This document shows positions 1-9,812 of a stretch of 64,000 nucleotides of DNA, piece by piece; the stretch's first letter is position 1, and every line of letters starts with the position of its first letter. Where the stretch lies: NCBI GenBank assembly GCA_020186115.1, contig WSYJ01000166.1, positions 124,001 to 188,000 of the forward strand, in the 5' to 3' direction. Made by a program: the position numbers and the translations under genes. The notes under the pieces are model-generated. The model saw only the letters and a list, made by a program, of their open reading frames with translations. It was not told the DNA's origin and searched no databases. The DNA comes from Histomonas meleagridis. Taxonomy: Eukaryota; Parabasalia; Tritrichomonadida; Dientamoebidae.

Positions 1-1006
1 AATCTAATAAATCATATTGACATAATGGACATTTGGTATGACCTATAATCCATTGCTGTAAACATGAAGTATGATAACAATGTTTACATGGTAATCGTTT
101 CGCTTCCCCTATTAACATTTGCCCTCGACATATAATACAATTATCTTCATTCATTAAATCTTCGATTGTTGCATTTGGGAGTTTTTCTTCGAGGACTTTT
201 GTTAACTTTTTCCATTTGATATACGTGGAAATTGTGTTTAATATTGTAAATAATAAATAAATGGACTCAACTAAACATAAAGATAAAACTAATATATTTA
301 ATTTATAGGCAAATATAAAACGTAAAATGAAAATTAATAACTGGAAAAAAATATCACGAATAAAATCTAGTCGAATACTTTCATAACTTTGGCCAAAGTT
401 CGCAATGTCTAAAAATATAATGACATGCTTAAAGAAATCTGATAGAAATGTGTTGGAGGATTGGATGTTTTCTAAAAAAAGATAAAAATTATATGGAGTA
501 GGTTGCTCCATGCAAAATTTGTAAAATCCAAATGATGAGTAAAGTGATAAGAAAAAGAGAATAACTTGAAAAATAAATAGTTTGGCATGTGAGGTAATTG
601 AGTAATACTGTTTTCCTAGTGAAAAATTATTTACTTTGGAACTAATGATAATGGAAAAATATCGGAATCCAAAACAAAGGCCAATATAAAATAATACTGA
701 TGCATTACAATCAAGGTTGAGAAAGAACATTGGATATAAAAGATCAAGTAAAATGAATTTTGTTTCATCATTAGCTTCTCGAAGTTGAGGTGGAGTTAAA
801 TTACCAAGGAAAAATTTTGTTGATCCGCAAATTAACTCTATTGATAGTGATAGTAATAAATTCAAGAATAAAAATTGATTAAATTTTGAATCAAAAAATG
901 AAATAAATGCATTAAAAATATCACGAGTTGACATGTAGCTTATGACCATTGTTGAAATAAAAATTGAAATCGAAATTAGTGTATAAATTGGATTTATTAG
1001 CTTCAT
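1..1006 (-). CDS. Hrd1/synoviolin-like ER RING E3 ubiquitin ligase (3' end outside window)
   Basis: The frame is open from an ATG at 1006 to the window edge (335 codons, no stop). The N-terminal ~270 residues are a series of hydrophobic membrane segments with an LTPPQLRE motif after the first pair. They are followed by a RING-H2 domain starting at Cys290/Cys293 (CIICRGQM), with RLPCKHCYH in the middle and CPLCQYDL at the window edge. The stretch NATIEDLMNEDN just before the RING matches the Hrd1 pattern. Hrd1 is the ER-membrane ligase and channel of ER-associated degradation; that role is inferred from the family. The gene is divergent from the next one, 66 bp away, so they probably share a promoter region. 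gp78/AMFR is the main alternative. Confidence 0.85.
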   Translation of the reverse strand, partial: MKLINPIYTLISISIFISTMVISYMSTRDIFNAFISFFDSKFNQFLFLNLLLSLSIELICGSTKFFLGNLTPPQLREANDETKFILLDLLYPMFFLNLDCNASVLFYIGLCFGFRYFSIIISSKVNNFSLGKQYYSITSHAKLFIFQVILFFLSLYSSFGFYKFCMEQPTPYNFYLFLENIQSSNTFLSDFFKHVIIFLDIANFGQSYESIRLDFIRDIFFQLLIFILRFIFAYKLNILVLSLCLVESIYLLFTILNTISTYIKWKKLTKVLEEKLPNATIEDLMNEDNCIICRGQMLIGEAKRLPCKHCYHTSCLQQWIIGHTKCPLCQYDLLD

Positions 1007-1061
1007 TTTATTTGGGGTGTCCTTTTACGAACGTTAATCCGTAATTACACATAACATATCC

Positions 1062-1066
1062 TCATA
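1062..1066 (+). promoter_or_regulatory. Candidate initiator (TCATA) of the importin-beta-like gene
   Basis: TCATA fits the trichomonad Inr consensus TCA(+1)Y(T/A). The putative +1 A at 1064 lies 9 nt before the ATG, a typical short leader in this group. Based on motif and spacing only. Confidence 0.4.
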
Positions 1067-1072
1067 AAGGAA

Positions 1073-3661
1073 ATGGACAATGAATTTGCATTTTATATTG
1101 AATGTCTAGAAAATATCACATCAAGTGACGAAATGACAAGAAGTAAAGCAACAGAATTTGTTCAACATATATATTCTACAGATGTATTTAAAATAATCGA
1201 ATATTCAATAAGAATTATTCAATCAGATGAAATATTTAGTATTAACGTTATCATGCAATCTCTTATTTTAATTCAACGAATTTTCAAGCCAACACGTGCA
1301 CAAACAAAAAATTTATTAATGAATCGTTGGAATACGAATTTAAAACAAGAAATGCGAGATGGAATCAAATCATCTGTGATACGTGGGTTATTTTATGAAA
1401 ATTTAAGTATTCGACAAACGGCAGCTTATTGTTTTTCTTTAATATATTTTCTTGATGAAAAAAATGGTTTTCGAGAAGAAGTTTTAGGTATTTTAACTGA
1501 GCCATTTGGTAATCCGAGCTATGGTTTACATGCCACAATGGGATGTTTTTATGCGATAAATGAATTAGTTCAAGCAAATCTCATCAGTAGGAAAACACCA
1601 TACCATGAATTAGCCACCAAGCGCATCTCCGAAACTTTTGTTTCTCTTTTACAAGAGCCAAATCTTTTACCGGAGAATGAATTTATTTTATTAATTGACA
1701 TTTTTGCCAATATTTTCCTTATCTTTGGTGACATGTTTCAAAGCTCCAATAATCTTTCCTTGTTAGTTCAATTAATTAATCAAAAAATGGGGCAATTTCA
1801 AGCCCCACCACATCATACAGTTTTCTATCGTTTATTGTATTCAATTTTCGAACGTTTTTATATAGACGTAGGACCAACTATGGGAATTATCTTTAATATT
1901 ACTGCGTCATCATTACAATGTGGGAATCCAGATCTTATTATTCCATGTTTAACCTTTTTGGATAATGTTAGTAAATATGAAAACAAAATTCAACAAAATC
2001 ATAAAGATATATATGATTCGATAGCTTTCACAGAAAAGTCTTTTAATATATTATCACAATTTCTTGTTGAGATAATTCAAGCAAATAGTAATCCCGAACC
2101 TAATGAAGATGAATTTAATGGAACTGGTTTAAGCTCAATTGCAGCTAATAGTTTTAAGAACATTAGTACTTTATGTGATAACTCATTAAGTTTTATCTGT
2201 AATTTCTTCGAATCGAATTATAATAATCCAGATTTTAGTATTCGTAACACTTCAGTTTTGTTATTACTTGCATTATTAGATAATAATTCGAAAGGTTATG
2301 TCAATCGATTACAATTTTTTCAAATTCATTTCGAAGCAATCTTAAATATGGTTAATGATCCGAATATAGTAATTCAAGATTCAGTTATATTTATCTTACG
2401 AAAACTCATAAATGAATTCGTTGAGTTTCGAAATCCCGAAATATTAAAAATGATAATATTTACTTTAAAAGAACATCAAAATCAAGAAATACTTTTAATA
2501 AGGACGTGTGAATTTATTTGTGAATATTCGAACATATGTAAACGGATTAAAGAGTATTGTGATGATTTCTTTTATAATGAATGTTTAATACTTGAGTTAA
2601 ACATATTTTATCGAAATGATCAAATAAATGAAAATGTTGTCTCTAATTCATGTGAATGTCTTGTTTCTTTAATCGAAGTTGCACCTGATGAACGAATGAA
2701 TCAATTAGCTGAGTTATTACGCTCAATGATTGATCAAATAAATCAAATCATTCAAGCAAGTTCACAAGTGCTCGACAAACATATTCCACATTTATTAATA
2801 CGTTTTCGATGTATAATAATATATGGAATATCGAAACGATTAAAAGAGAAAATCAAATTCATCGGTAATGATTTGATTCAATGTTTAATAAATTGTTTAT
2901 CTATACATAGTACCATTATACATGAAGAAGCTCAATCAGCTTTAGCTTATGTAATCGATGGTATTGGAGTTGATGTTTTTAATCGCGCACAAGAAATCGT
3001 GAGACTTTTAATAGATTCACAAAACTCTGGCGCGCCAAGTTTAATAGTTTTGAGTGCAATCGTATTCCAACATTTGTTTAAAGCTTTGCCAGGGAAAATT
3101 CCTTTGGAAGTTTGTAAACAAATCATCGATAAGTTCGGAGTGAATTTGCATAATTCCATTTTATCAATAGAACAAAAATTTTATATTCTGGATGCTATCG
3201 GTGAAATGATATCTTCGATTGGATCTGATGGGCTTCAATTATTCGACGTGTACTTGTTGGAATTGAATGGCGTACAAAATATTGAGCTGGATATTAGAAA
3301 TAGAAACGATTTCGAAATCGCTTCGCCTTTGTTCCATTCTTTGGTCCACGGTTATAAGTGTATCGTTTCGGTTGCTATGAATAATGAATACATTGAAAAA
3401 GTGGTGAAAAGTTATAAACAAATAACCGGCGCATTCAAAAAAATTTCCGATTTTAAGAAAGCTATAAATGATGTTGTGTTACAGGACATATTGGAATTCT
3501 TGGAGTTGGTGTTAAGTAATCCTGGGTTTGCGATGAGAATTAATCAACATCTAACATATAAAGCAATTGCCGATATTTTGGATTATTGCTTGTCAACATT
3601 TAAAGATTCAGAAATTGCATTTAGAATTGAAAATATAAAGAAAATTTTACCAAATGCATAA
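1073..3661 (+). CDS. Importin-beta-like karyopherin (HEAT repeats)
   Basis: 862 residues, all-helical. The first ~150 residues have the importin-beta N-terminal layout: a short helix set, then a basic WNTNLKQEMRDGIKSSVIRGL segment and a second helix pair resembling the place where importin-beta helices lead into HEAT repeats. The rest is leucine/isoleucine-rich HEAT-type helices with no transmembrane segment. Its length equals that of importin-beta (~860-880). The same N-terminal pattern (EKLKSGVFRG...QSIRQQSAHC) is seen in the minus-strand protein ending at 45248, so the two are diverged paralogues. Expected role: carrying cargo through nuclear pores under Ran control. Cargo cannot be told. 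It starts at the first ATG after an initiator motif. Confidence 0.7.
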   Translation: MDNEFAFYIECLENITSSDEMTRSKATEFVQHIYSTDVFKIIEYSIRIIQSDEIFSINVIMQSLILIQRIFKPTRAQTKNLLMNRWNTNLKQEMRDGIKSSVIRGLFYENLSIRQTAAYCFSLIYFLDEKNGFREEVLGILTEPFGNPSYGLHATMGCFYAINELVQANLISRKTPYHELATKRISETFVSLLQEPNLLPENEFILLIDIFANIFLIFGDMFQSSNNLSLLVQLINQKMGQFQAPPHHTVFYRLLYSIFERFYIDVGPTMGIIFNITASSLQCGNPDLIIPCLTFLDNVSKYENKIQQNHKDIYDSIAFTEKSFNILSQFLVEIIQANSNPEPNEDEFNGTGLSSIAANSFKNISTLCDNSLSFICNFFESNYNNPDFSIRNTSVLLLLALLDNNSKGYVNRLQFFQIHFEAILNMVNDPNIVIQDSVIFILRKLINEFVEFRNPEILKMIIFTLKEHQNQEILLIRTCEFICEYSNICKRIKEYCDDFFYNECLILELNIFYRNDQINENVVSNSCECLVSLIEVAPDERMNQLAELLRSMIDQINQIIQASSQVLDKHIPHLLIRFRCIIIYGISKRLKEKIKFIGNDLIQCLINCLSIHSTIIHEEAQSALAYVIDGIGVDVFNRAQEIVRLLIDSQNSGAPSLIVLSAIVFQHLFKALPGKIPLEVCKQIIDKFGVNLHNSILSIEQKFYILDAIGEMISSIGSDGLQLFDVYLLELNGVQNIELDIRNRNDFEIASPLFHSLVHGYKCIVSVAMNNEYIEKVVKSYKQITGAFKKISDFKKAINDVVLQDILEFLELVLSNPGFAMRINQHLTYKAIADILDYCLSTFKDSEIAFRIENIKKILPNA

Positions 3662-4429
3662 AAAAAATAGATAATAAATCCTTTATTCTACTTAAGTAGT
3701 TTTAATTTTTTTTTAAATCATTTTCATGTCCGTGAAATAAATGTGAAAATAAACAAAAATTTTAATGTTGTTGCAATAGCAATAAAAACAAAAAGTTTAA
3801 GTTCGACTTTTTTATCAATTCCTTTTTGATTAGCATGTAAATTATATATATCTTTTTTACATTACATTTTATTAAACATTAGTATTATACTCTGTTTATA
3901 TAATTTATACATCCATACACATATTCTATTAAAAAGAATTTGGATTCAATCTATATAATTACTAAATAAATATATTTCGAAACCGATTTTCTTTATTTTA
4001 ACTTTTAGGCTTTTTTCAATGGATTTTAATCGTATTTTTTGATTGTAAACAACATTATTTCAATAAATAAAGATAATTACAAAATATAAACCCAAGAATA
4101 GAGCTGAGATACAACATTAATTATAATTTTGCATTATAGAAAAATTCTAAAATTTGGATTTCAAATGACTAGAACTTTATAAATAACTAATAAAAATCAA
4201 AAACAGCTAAATACTTATTTATATATTAGAATTTGTAATAATGTAATAGAACGATTTTTTCATTATTTTAATATAAAATTTAATTGTCTGTCATATTTTA
4301 TCAAAAATTTTAATATTTCAATAAATAATAAGTACATCATTATGTAGAGATATTGTATATTTTTAATCGTAAGTATTACATTCAACCACCGAGATTTCTT
4401 GGGAAAAAATAAATTTCCGAGGAGACCGT
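3662..4429. other. Gene-free AT-rich interval with a weak dispersed repeat
   Basis: No convincing coding frame. About 3980-4440 resembles about 52170-52640 by eye (shared blocks around 'ttaggc/tcttttt...atcgtatttt' and 'gaccgttt'), so it may be an old dispersed repeat linked to the small gene that follows. Confidence 0.3.
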
Positions 4430-4596
4430 TTAGACCGATCCTCTAAATATATTTTTTGTTAAAGGGGTAATAGTTGCAATCCCTTTGGCAATTTTTCCTA
4501 TAGTACTTACAGGTCCAGGTAGTTTTCCGATTAAAAGTATTTTACTTATATTTTCAGCAACCGGTTTCATCTCATTATTGATAACATTCCCTACTA

Positions 4597-4620
4597 AACC
4601 GGTTCAAATAATCCGACATT
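4597..4620 (+). repeat. mariner left terminal inverted repeat
   Basis: Begins AACCGGTTCAAATAAT and ends CGACATT. It pairs with 6002-6025 with three mismatches and directly follows the TA target copy. Confidence 0.85.
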
Positions 4621-4719
4621 ACGATAGATTGAAAATTGACATGAATTTTTGTAAACTTGTTAAAATTGACAATGAGATTAATGTCGAAATAGTTTCTAAA
4701 ATCTCTTATATGTTCTTGT

Positions 4720-5955
4720 TTATATATTTATATATTTCATGCAACTTTTTAGTTCTCTAAGGAGGTAATCATCTTGTCTTCTTCTTAATGAGGTAAACCA
4801 TCTGTTTTTACACTGTAAATGATCTCTTTCATCAGCATACTTTGAAGTTATTTTCCAATGGTGACCATGAGAACGCACTAATTTATATAAGAGATCATCT
4901 TCTTCTTGTGTCCATAGTTTCCTTGTTCTTGTTTTACTCATAGCTTTATATTCACCTGTCATATCTAAAAATCGGAAAATTGATAACCCATCCATTTCCA
5001 AACACAGTTCTAAACGTTCACGAAATCTCAAACAAAGTTTGTTAATTAGGTCCGACGATAAATTATCCCAAATTTTTTTGATGACATCTATCAACTCGTC
5101 CTTGGTTTGTGGGTTCGCCTCGGTAACAGCTCTTTTCATGATAGCCCATAGTAGATCTATCGGATCGAGATCTGGAGAATTGGCGGGCCAATCAGCAATT
5201 ACATCCATAAATCTTTCCAACCAATCCATTGTTGCAGCAGAAGTATGCGAGCGTGCTCCGTCCTGCATGAATAACCATCCATATTCACCATATTTTTTGT
5301 TCATTTCTTCGATGAATCCAGACTCAAGAATATTCAAAATATAAGTATCAGAATCCACAGAACCATCAATAATTACCAAATTGCTTTTAATATCAACAGA
5401 TTTAACACCAAAAATCATTACAGAAACAGGAAATTACGTTTCATTAATTACTGAGTTTTTTGTAAAATCACCTTTTCGAATCCAGACCCATCGGTTATCA
5501 TTCCCAAGGACAAACCTGGATTCATCTGAAAAGGCAATTTTGTCAAGATAAAAATCTTCATTCAACATTCTTTGGCAATATTTTTTACGATTATGTATTT
5601 GCTTTTCTGTCAAATCTTGTTGATGTTTTGGTGGTTTAAAATGAAAATTCATATCATTTCTGAGTTTTGAAATATATTGTGGTGTTACTGATATACCAAA
5701 ATTATATTTAACACATTCTGACAACACTCTTGAAGGCTGTGCTGCATCTAGTAATGTATTAATTTCAATAAATTTTTTAATATCTTCTGTAATTTTTGGT
5801 TTAGCACCTCTTTTTACTGGTGATGGTATTTTACCAGTTTCATTGTATTCATTTATTACTCTTCCTACCCTATGGCTACCCACATGTAGGATTTGAGTTA
5901 TTTGTTGGTGCGTACAACCATTTTGATAAAGATCAACAATGGATTTTTCGACCAT
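4720..5955 (-). pseudogene. mariner DD34D transposase with C-terminal Myb domain, one in-frame stop
   Basis: An N-terminal helix-turn-helix region (CTHQQITQILHVGSHRVGRV) and a proline/lysine-rich linker precede the DDE-type core. The catalytic residues are visible: Asp in FSDESRF, Asp in QDGARSH, and Asp in NSPDLDPIDLLW, with 34 residues between the second and third, so DD34D. A single TAA at 5431-5433 interrupts the otherwise continuous frame between KNSVINET and FPVSVMIFG. After the catalytic core is a Myb/SANT repeat with three tryptophans spaced 18 residues apart (LWTQEEDD..., HHWKIT..., NRWFTSL). I know of no such fusion in ordinary mariner transposases. The first in-frame ATG is at 5955, although the frame is open further upstream into the terminal repeat. 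Confidence 0.85.
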
Positions 5956-6001
5956 TTTTTTAATAAACGGTATTAATTCAAAATATTCAATGACTTGACT
6001 C

Positions 6002-6025
6002 AATGTCGAATTATTTGAACAAGTT
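6002..6025 (-). repeat. mariner right terminal inverted repeat
   Basis: Read on the minus strand it begins AACTTGTTCAAATAAT and ends CGACATT, matching the left end. It is followed by the second TA target copy at 6026-6027. Confidence 0.85.
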
Positions 6026-6273
6026 TACTTTTTCTACAGGTTTAATAATTTTATTTTTGATCCAATTACCAGCTTTTTTTAAGCCATTTTTAATTTTATT
6101 CCATGCTCCCCAAGCCATTAATAATTAAAAAATAAATTTTATATGTTTTTTGTTTAAATATAGGTTGAATTATATATCATCAGTTACATTAAAGATTTTA
6201 TTTAATAGTATTTTTTTTTTCAAAGGTTTAGTATTTTGTAAAGTTTTTCGATTCTTTTGAATTACTTTATAAC

Positions 6274-6388
6274 TTAAGCTTCTAAATTTTTTTTAACACT
6301 TTCTTTTAGAATAAGTAGAACAGGTTTTAATAAAGCACCTACTTTTTTTAATACCATTTTTAATTTTATTCCAAACTCCCCAAGCCAT
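6274..6388 (-). pseudogene. Frameshifted tandem paralogue of the small amphipathic-peptide gene
   Basis: Starts MAWGVWNKIKNGIKK, differing from its neighbour (start 6118) at only two of the first 15 residues, in the same orientation 270 bp away. An extra base in an A-run shifts the frame, so the frame as it stands stops at 6293. Ignoring that base, homology continues to a stop at 6274 through a LLKPVLL segment. The copy is shorter and apparently dead. Confidence 0.5.
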
Positions 6389-6517
6389 TAATAAAGCAGT
6401 GAAGGATTAATTTCATTATAATCTTATTGAAGTTTATATACAAATTACAAAACCAAAAATAAAATTACAAATAATTACAACTTTATTTAAACGCATTTTA
6501 TATCTATATACAATATT

Positions 6518-9337
6518 TTATGAGCACATAACGGACATGAAAAACGTTTTCACTACGTTTTGTTTTCTTGGTGAATTAGGTAATGTTTCTGTAATCACTA
6601 AACCCAAATCACATTTCAAATCGTTTGCCACATGCAAAGCGAATTTAATCAACCAAATTATATAATCGGAGTTAATTTTATGGCAATAACGAATTGATTT
6701 TCCCACTGACAACAAACGAATTATACCTTTTAATAACTCAAATTTAATTTGCGGGTCGAAAGAATCGAATTTCGGCGCATTATTAATCAACAAATCACAA
6801 ATTTCATGTGTCACAATTTTAATTGAAGTTGGGAAATTTCGAATTGCCGAAATAAAGATCTCATTATTTATCACATTATTAATACCCAAATAAAACAACA
6901 AACATGACAAATATGATTTCGATTGATTCATGGCGGAGTTTTCTTGAATAGAAATCCAAAATTGTATCAAAATGTTCATTTTCTCTTCATTCAAGAAGTT
7001 AATTGATTTAAAAATCGCTTCTTTAATACATAACAATGAACTACTTGCATCTAAGTTCGAGCGAACCTTTTGTAATATGACAAATGCATCATTAATTAAT
7101 TGTTGTGCCATGTTAATTTCGATTAAGTTTTGTTTGAAACATTCGGAGAATATGAAGAACGTGTAATGTGAATAATATAAAGGGTTTTCTTTAGTTTTAA
7201 TGAATAATTGATTCAAAAACATTTTTATGTTTTCCGGAATTTCGGTCTGAAATGCTTTGATCATAAATGTACATAAACTACATAACGAACCAATGAAATT
7301 AGTAAATATTTCACTTGAAAATGATTGGAATATTGGCATTATTTGTTGCGATATTTGCACCCGATTTTCAAGTGGACTTCTTTCTTTTAACATAGACCTT
7401 AACATTAATATGTTATACTTAAATAATGCCTTCGATTCATCTAAAAATAAAGAGTTACAAATAGTTTGTGTTAATTGGATTTGGATCTCAAGAGGAAATT
7501 GCCAAATGATTTTCTTGATACATAAACTCGCAATTTTATATTGCTTTAAAAGTTTATGTTGGGTTATAATGTTTAATAACAAATTTATGAAATTCTCTTT
7601 GCCGGGTATGTTTTGGGATGATGTTTTAAATATTTCGGATAATAATAGTGGCTCATAACTCGTGGAAAGCTTGGAATCACGTACTGAATAAAATATTAAA
7701 TCTTGATAAAATGGAATTAATGAATTGTTATATTTGCCAAAGGTACATTTAATGAACTTAATTAAACCTATTGACATCGTCTTTCGTAGCGCTTTGTTTT
7801 GTGATGTTAATGCTTGAAATAATGTGCCAATTGCAACATTTGCAATTGAAAAACACATATCAGCATCATTTTGAAATAATGAACATAATAGATATGCAGC
7901 TGATATCCTAATGCTGATATCTCTTTTAGAATTTAAGACTTCGGCTATTATATTTATTAAAATATCAATTTGTTCATCCGGTATAAAATGTGGACAAATT
8001 GATATGGAGTCTGCTATTATTTCAAAAATCGGTGATATTTCGGTGATTTTTACTAAGTTTAATATCGATACAAATTTATTAAAAATCCAAGAAATGTCAA
8101 CAAAATTTGAATGAGAATATTTGTACGAGAAATTGACTGCTTTATTACGAATAAACTCATTTCCGTTTATTAATAATTCAATGATATCGTTAAAGATTGA
8201 CTCGAATGACAAATAACTTGCTAAAGGTTTCCCAACAATAATTTCAAGAATTTCGAAACTTGCCTTTATCATTAAGATATTATTCGATTGTAAAAAAGGA
8301 TGTAAAAATTCTAGATCATTCAGAATTTCATGTGATAAATCAGGTACATTATCTATTAAATAAGCAAGTGAATATAACCCAAACACTTGAAGCGGAGGAT
8401 TACCTGATTGAATCAGTGGCAAAGTATTATCTTTTATTATATTAAATCCCGGAATTCTTAATTCCGAATATTCAAACATTCGTTGATACAAAAAAAATAA
8501 TGACGGATCAATATCATCTGTTTCATTAATAAATATCAATTGGAATTGTAATAATTGTAATTGTAACATTTGAATGGTGGAAAACATTTCTGGTTTAAAA
8601 TGTGATATTATAAATTGGAAACATGAAACGCGTAAATCAAATTCGTTTTGTTCATTCTGTAATAGTAAAAACGAAGTTTCTAAAAATGGAACTGAAAATT
8701 CAAATGGTAAATCAATCAAATAGCCCCAAAATAAACTCGATGGTTGCTCAGCAGATAGTGAAACAAATCTGCCTATGAATGTACTAAAAAATTCTTGTGA
8801 ACGAAATGATATTAAATATGATGTAAATAATGATAAACTGACTAATATGCATTCTTTAATAGATGATTCTAATGCGACATTGATTGCATTGGTAACAAAT
8901 TGATGGAACTCGAGTATAGGTTCAATCTTGTTGAGAAATAATATAATAAAATAATTTAATAAGGGATTAAGTGAATTTAAATATCCAAAAATAAATTCTT
9001 TGGAAAATTGTAACTCTTTGGAAATAAAATCAAAAATATCAGCGATGATTGGTGATAAAAAAATTGGATCTTGGGGAATTATTATCGGTATTAAAACATA
9101 TAAAATAAAATTTGAAATCATTTCTTTTTCTTGGTCAACCATTTTGTTGAACTTAAGGTTTACAACTCTTTTAAAAAAAACAACAGCTGATCTTCGAAAC
9201 TCATTTGAATTTTGAATAATTCCAATTAATAAGTCCATTGAATTTAATGAAATGGATATGATTTGCTTTCCACTAGAATCAGGATCCTGATTTTGTGGAT
9301 CTAAAAAAATCGAGAAAAGCTGAAGAAGTTGTTCCAT
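6518..9337 (-). CDS. HEAT-repeat karyopherin, importin-4/5-like
   Basis: 939 residues of repeated hydrophobic helix pairs without membrane segments. The N-terminus has the karyopherin layout: a first helix set ending in 'RRSAVVFFKRVVN', as in importin-4/5 and Kap123 proteins where 'RQLAAVLLRK' occupies that place. The total is a little shorter than the ~1050-1100 residues usual for importin-4/5. It is one of three beta-type karyopherins in the window. The ATG at 9337 is the first in frame. A generic HEAT-repeat scaffold is the alternative. Confidence 0.55.
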   Translation of the reverse strand: MEQLLQLFSIFLDPQNQDPDSSGKQIISISLNSMDLLIGIIQNSNEFRRSAVVFFKRVVNLKFNKMVDQEKEMISNFILYVLIPIIIPQDPIFLSPIIADIFDFISKELQFSKEFIFGYLNSLNPLLNYFIILFLNKIEPILEFHQFVTNAINVALESSIKECILVSLSLFTSYLISFRSQEFFSTFIGRFVSLSAEQPSSLFWGYLIDLPFEFSVPFLETSFLLLQNEQNEFDLRVSCFQFIISHFKPEMFSTIQMLQLQLLQFQLIFINETDDIDPSLFFLYQRMFEYSELRIPGFNIIKDNTLPLIQSGNPPLQVFGLYSLAYLIDNVPDLSHEILNDLEFLHPFLQSNNILMIKASFEILEIIVGKPLASYLSFESIFNDIIELLINGNEFIRNKAVNFSYKYSHSNFVDISWIFNKFVSILNLVKITEISPIFEIIADSISICPHFIPDEQIDILINIIAEVLNSKRDISIRISAAYLLCSLFQNDADMCFSIANVAIGTLFQALTSQNKALRKTMSIGLIKFIKCTFGKYNNSLIPFYQDLIFYSVRDSKLSTSYEPLLLSEIFKTSSQNIPGKENFINLLLNIITQHKLLKQYKIASLCIKKIIWQFPLEIQIQLTQTICNSLFLDESKALFKYNILMLRSMLKERSPLENRVQISQQIMPIFQSFSSEIFTNFIGSLCSLCTFMIKAFQTEIPENIKMFLNQLFIKTKENPLYYSHYTFFIFSECFKQNLIEINMAQQLINDAFVILQKVRSNLDASSSLLCIKEAIFKSINFLNEEKMNILIQFWISIQENSAMNQSKSYLSCLLFYLGINNVINNEIFISAIRNFPTSIKIVTHEICDLLINNAPKFDSFDPQIKFELLKGIIRLLSVGKSIRYCHKINSDYIIWLIKFALHVANDLKCDLGLVITETLPNSPRKQNVVKTFFMSVMCS

Positions 9338-9812
9338 TTGAAGGTTTTACAAAAAGCTTATTTTAAAAGTGGCGTTATTTAATGTGTTTGGATTTTAAAA
9401 AAATTTTCAAATTCGAAAATATTTATTTAAACAAATTTAATTTGCGATTGACTTATAGAATGCTAGCTTGAGGTACGTTTTTCAATTCCTTTTATTCTTT
9501 ATCACACCTCATATTATTCTTCGAATATAAATTCAATTTTAATTTGGAAAAATTATAGTTAATAATAAATGGAATATATTGTATATACAATATAAATGAG
9601 TTTTTAAAATTTTTTAATTAGGGGAAAATTATATTTTAAAAATTTTCATACGTAAAACTTGACTTCTTAGTAATGAACCAAAATGATGATTTAAAAAATA
9701 ATTACATATTATAAAACATAATCAACTTTACTTTATTGTCAACTCAGAAGCACTTCGAAAGCTTAGGAAAGTTTCTGATAAGAAAAATAGATACGAGCAT
9801 TTACTATGTTAT
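9338..9812. other. Intergenic, no gene seen
   Basis: AT-rich; holds the upstream region of the karyopherin gene and the far end of ankyrin locus i. No RNA gene or coding frame supported. Confidence 0.5.

Larger units (their letters stand above)
4597..6025 (-). mobile_element. mariner/Tc1-type transposon, 1429 bp
   Basis: Near-identical 24-bp terminal inverted repeats bound the element (shared core GTTCAAATAAT then CGACATT). It is flanked by a TA at 4595-4596 and another at 6026-6027, the usual target duplication of this superfamily. It encodes one transposase on the minus strand, broken by a single in-frame stop. Trichomonads are known hosts of mariner elements. Confidence 0.9.
4430..6118 (-). 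pseudogene. Small tryptophan-containing amphipathic-peptide gene split by a mariner element
   Basis: The 5' part (6118-6026) starts at an ATG with MAWGAWNKIKNGLKK and runs 31 codons to the mariner target site. The 3' part (4594-4430) continues in the same frame for 54 codons after the element, through IGKLPGPVSTIGKIAKG, to a TAA. Counting the duplicated TA once gives an intact 85-codon frame, so the insertion is what broke it. The product would be a basic amphipathic helix followed by a glycine/proline region. I do not recognise it. Small membrane-active minor capsid proteins of Polinton/Maverick-like elements have a similar look, but no other such gene is nearby, so that is speculation. Confidence 0.6.

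Noticed and set aside
4485-4760. Plus-strand 91-codon frame
   Set aside because: It lies antisense to the 3' half of the split small gene and the mariner end; codons and residues are explained by those.
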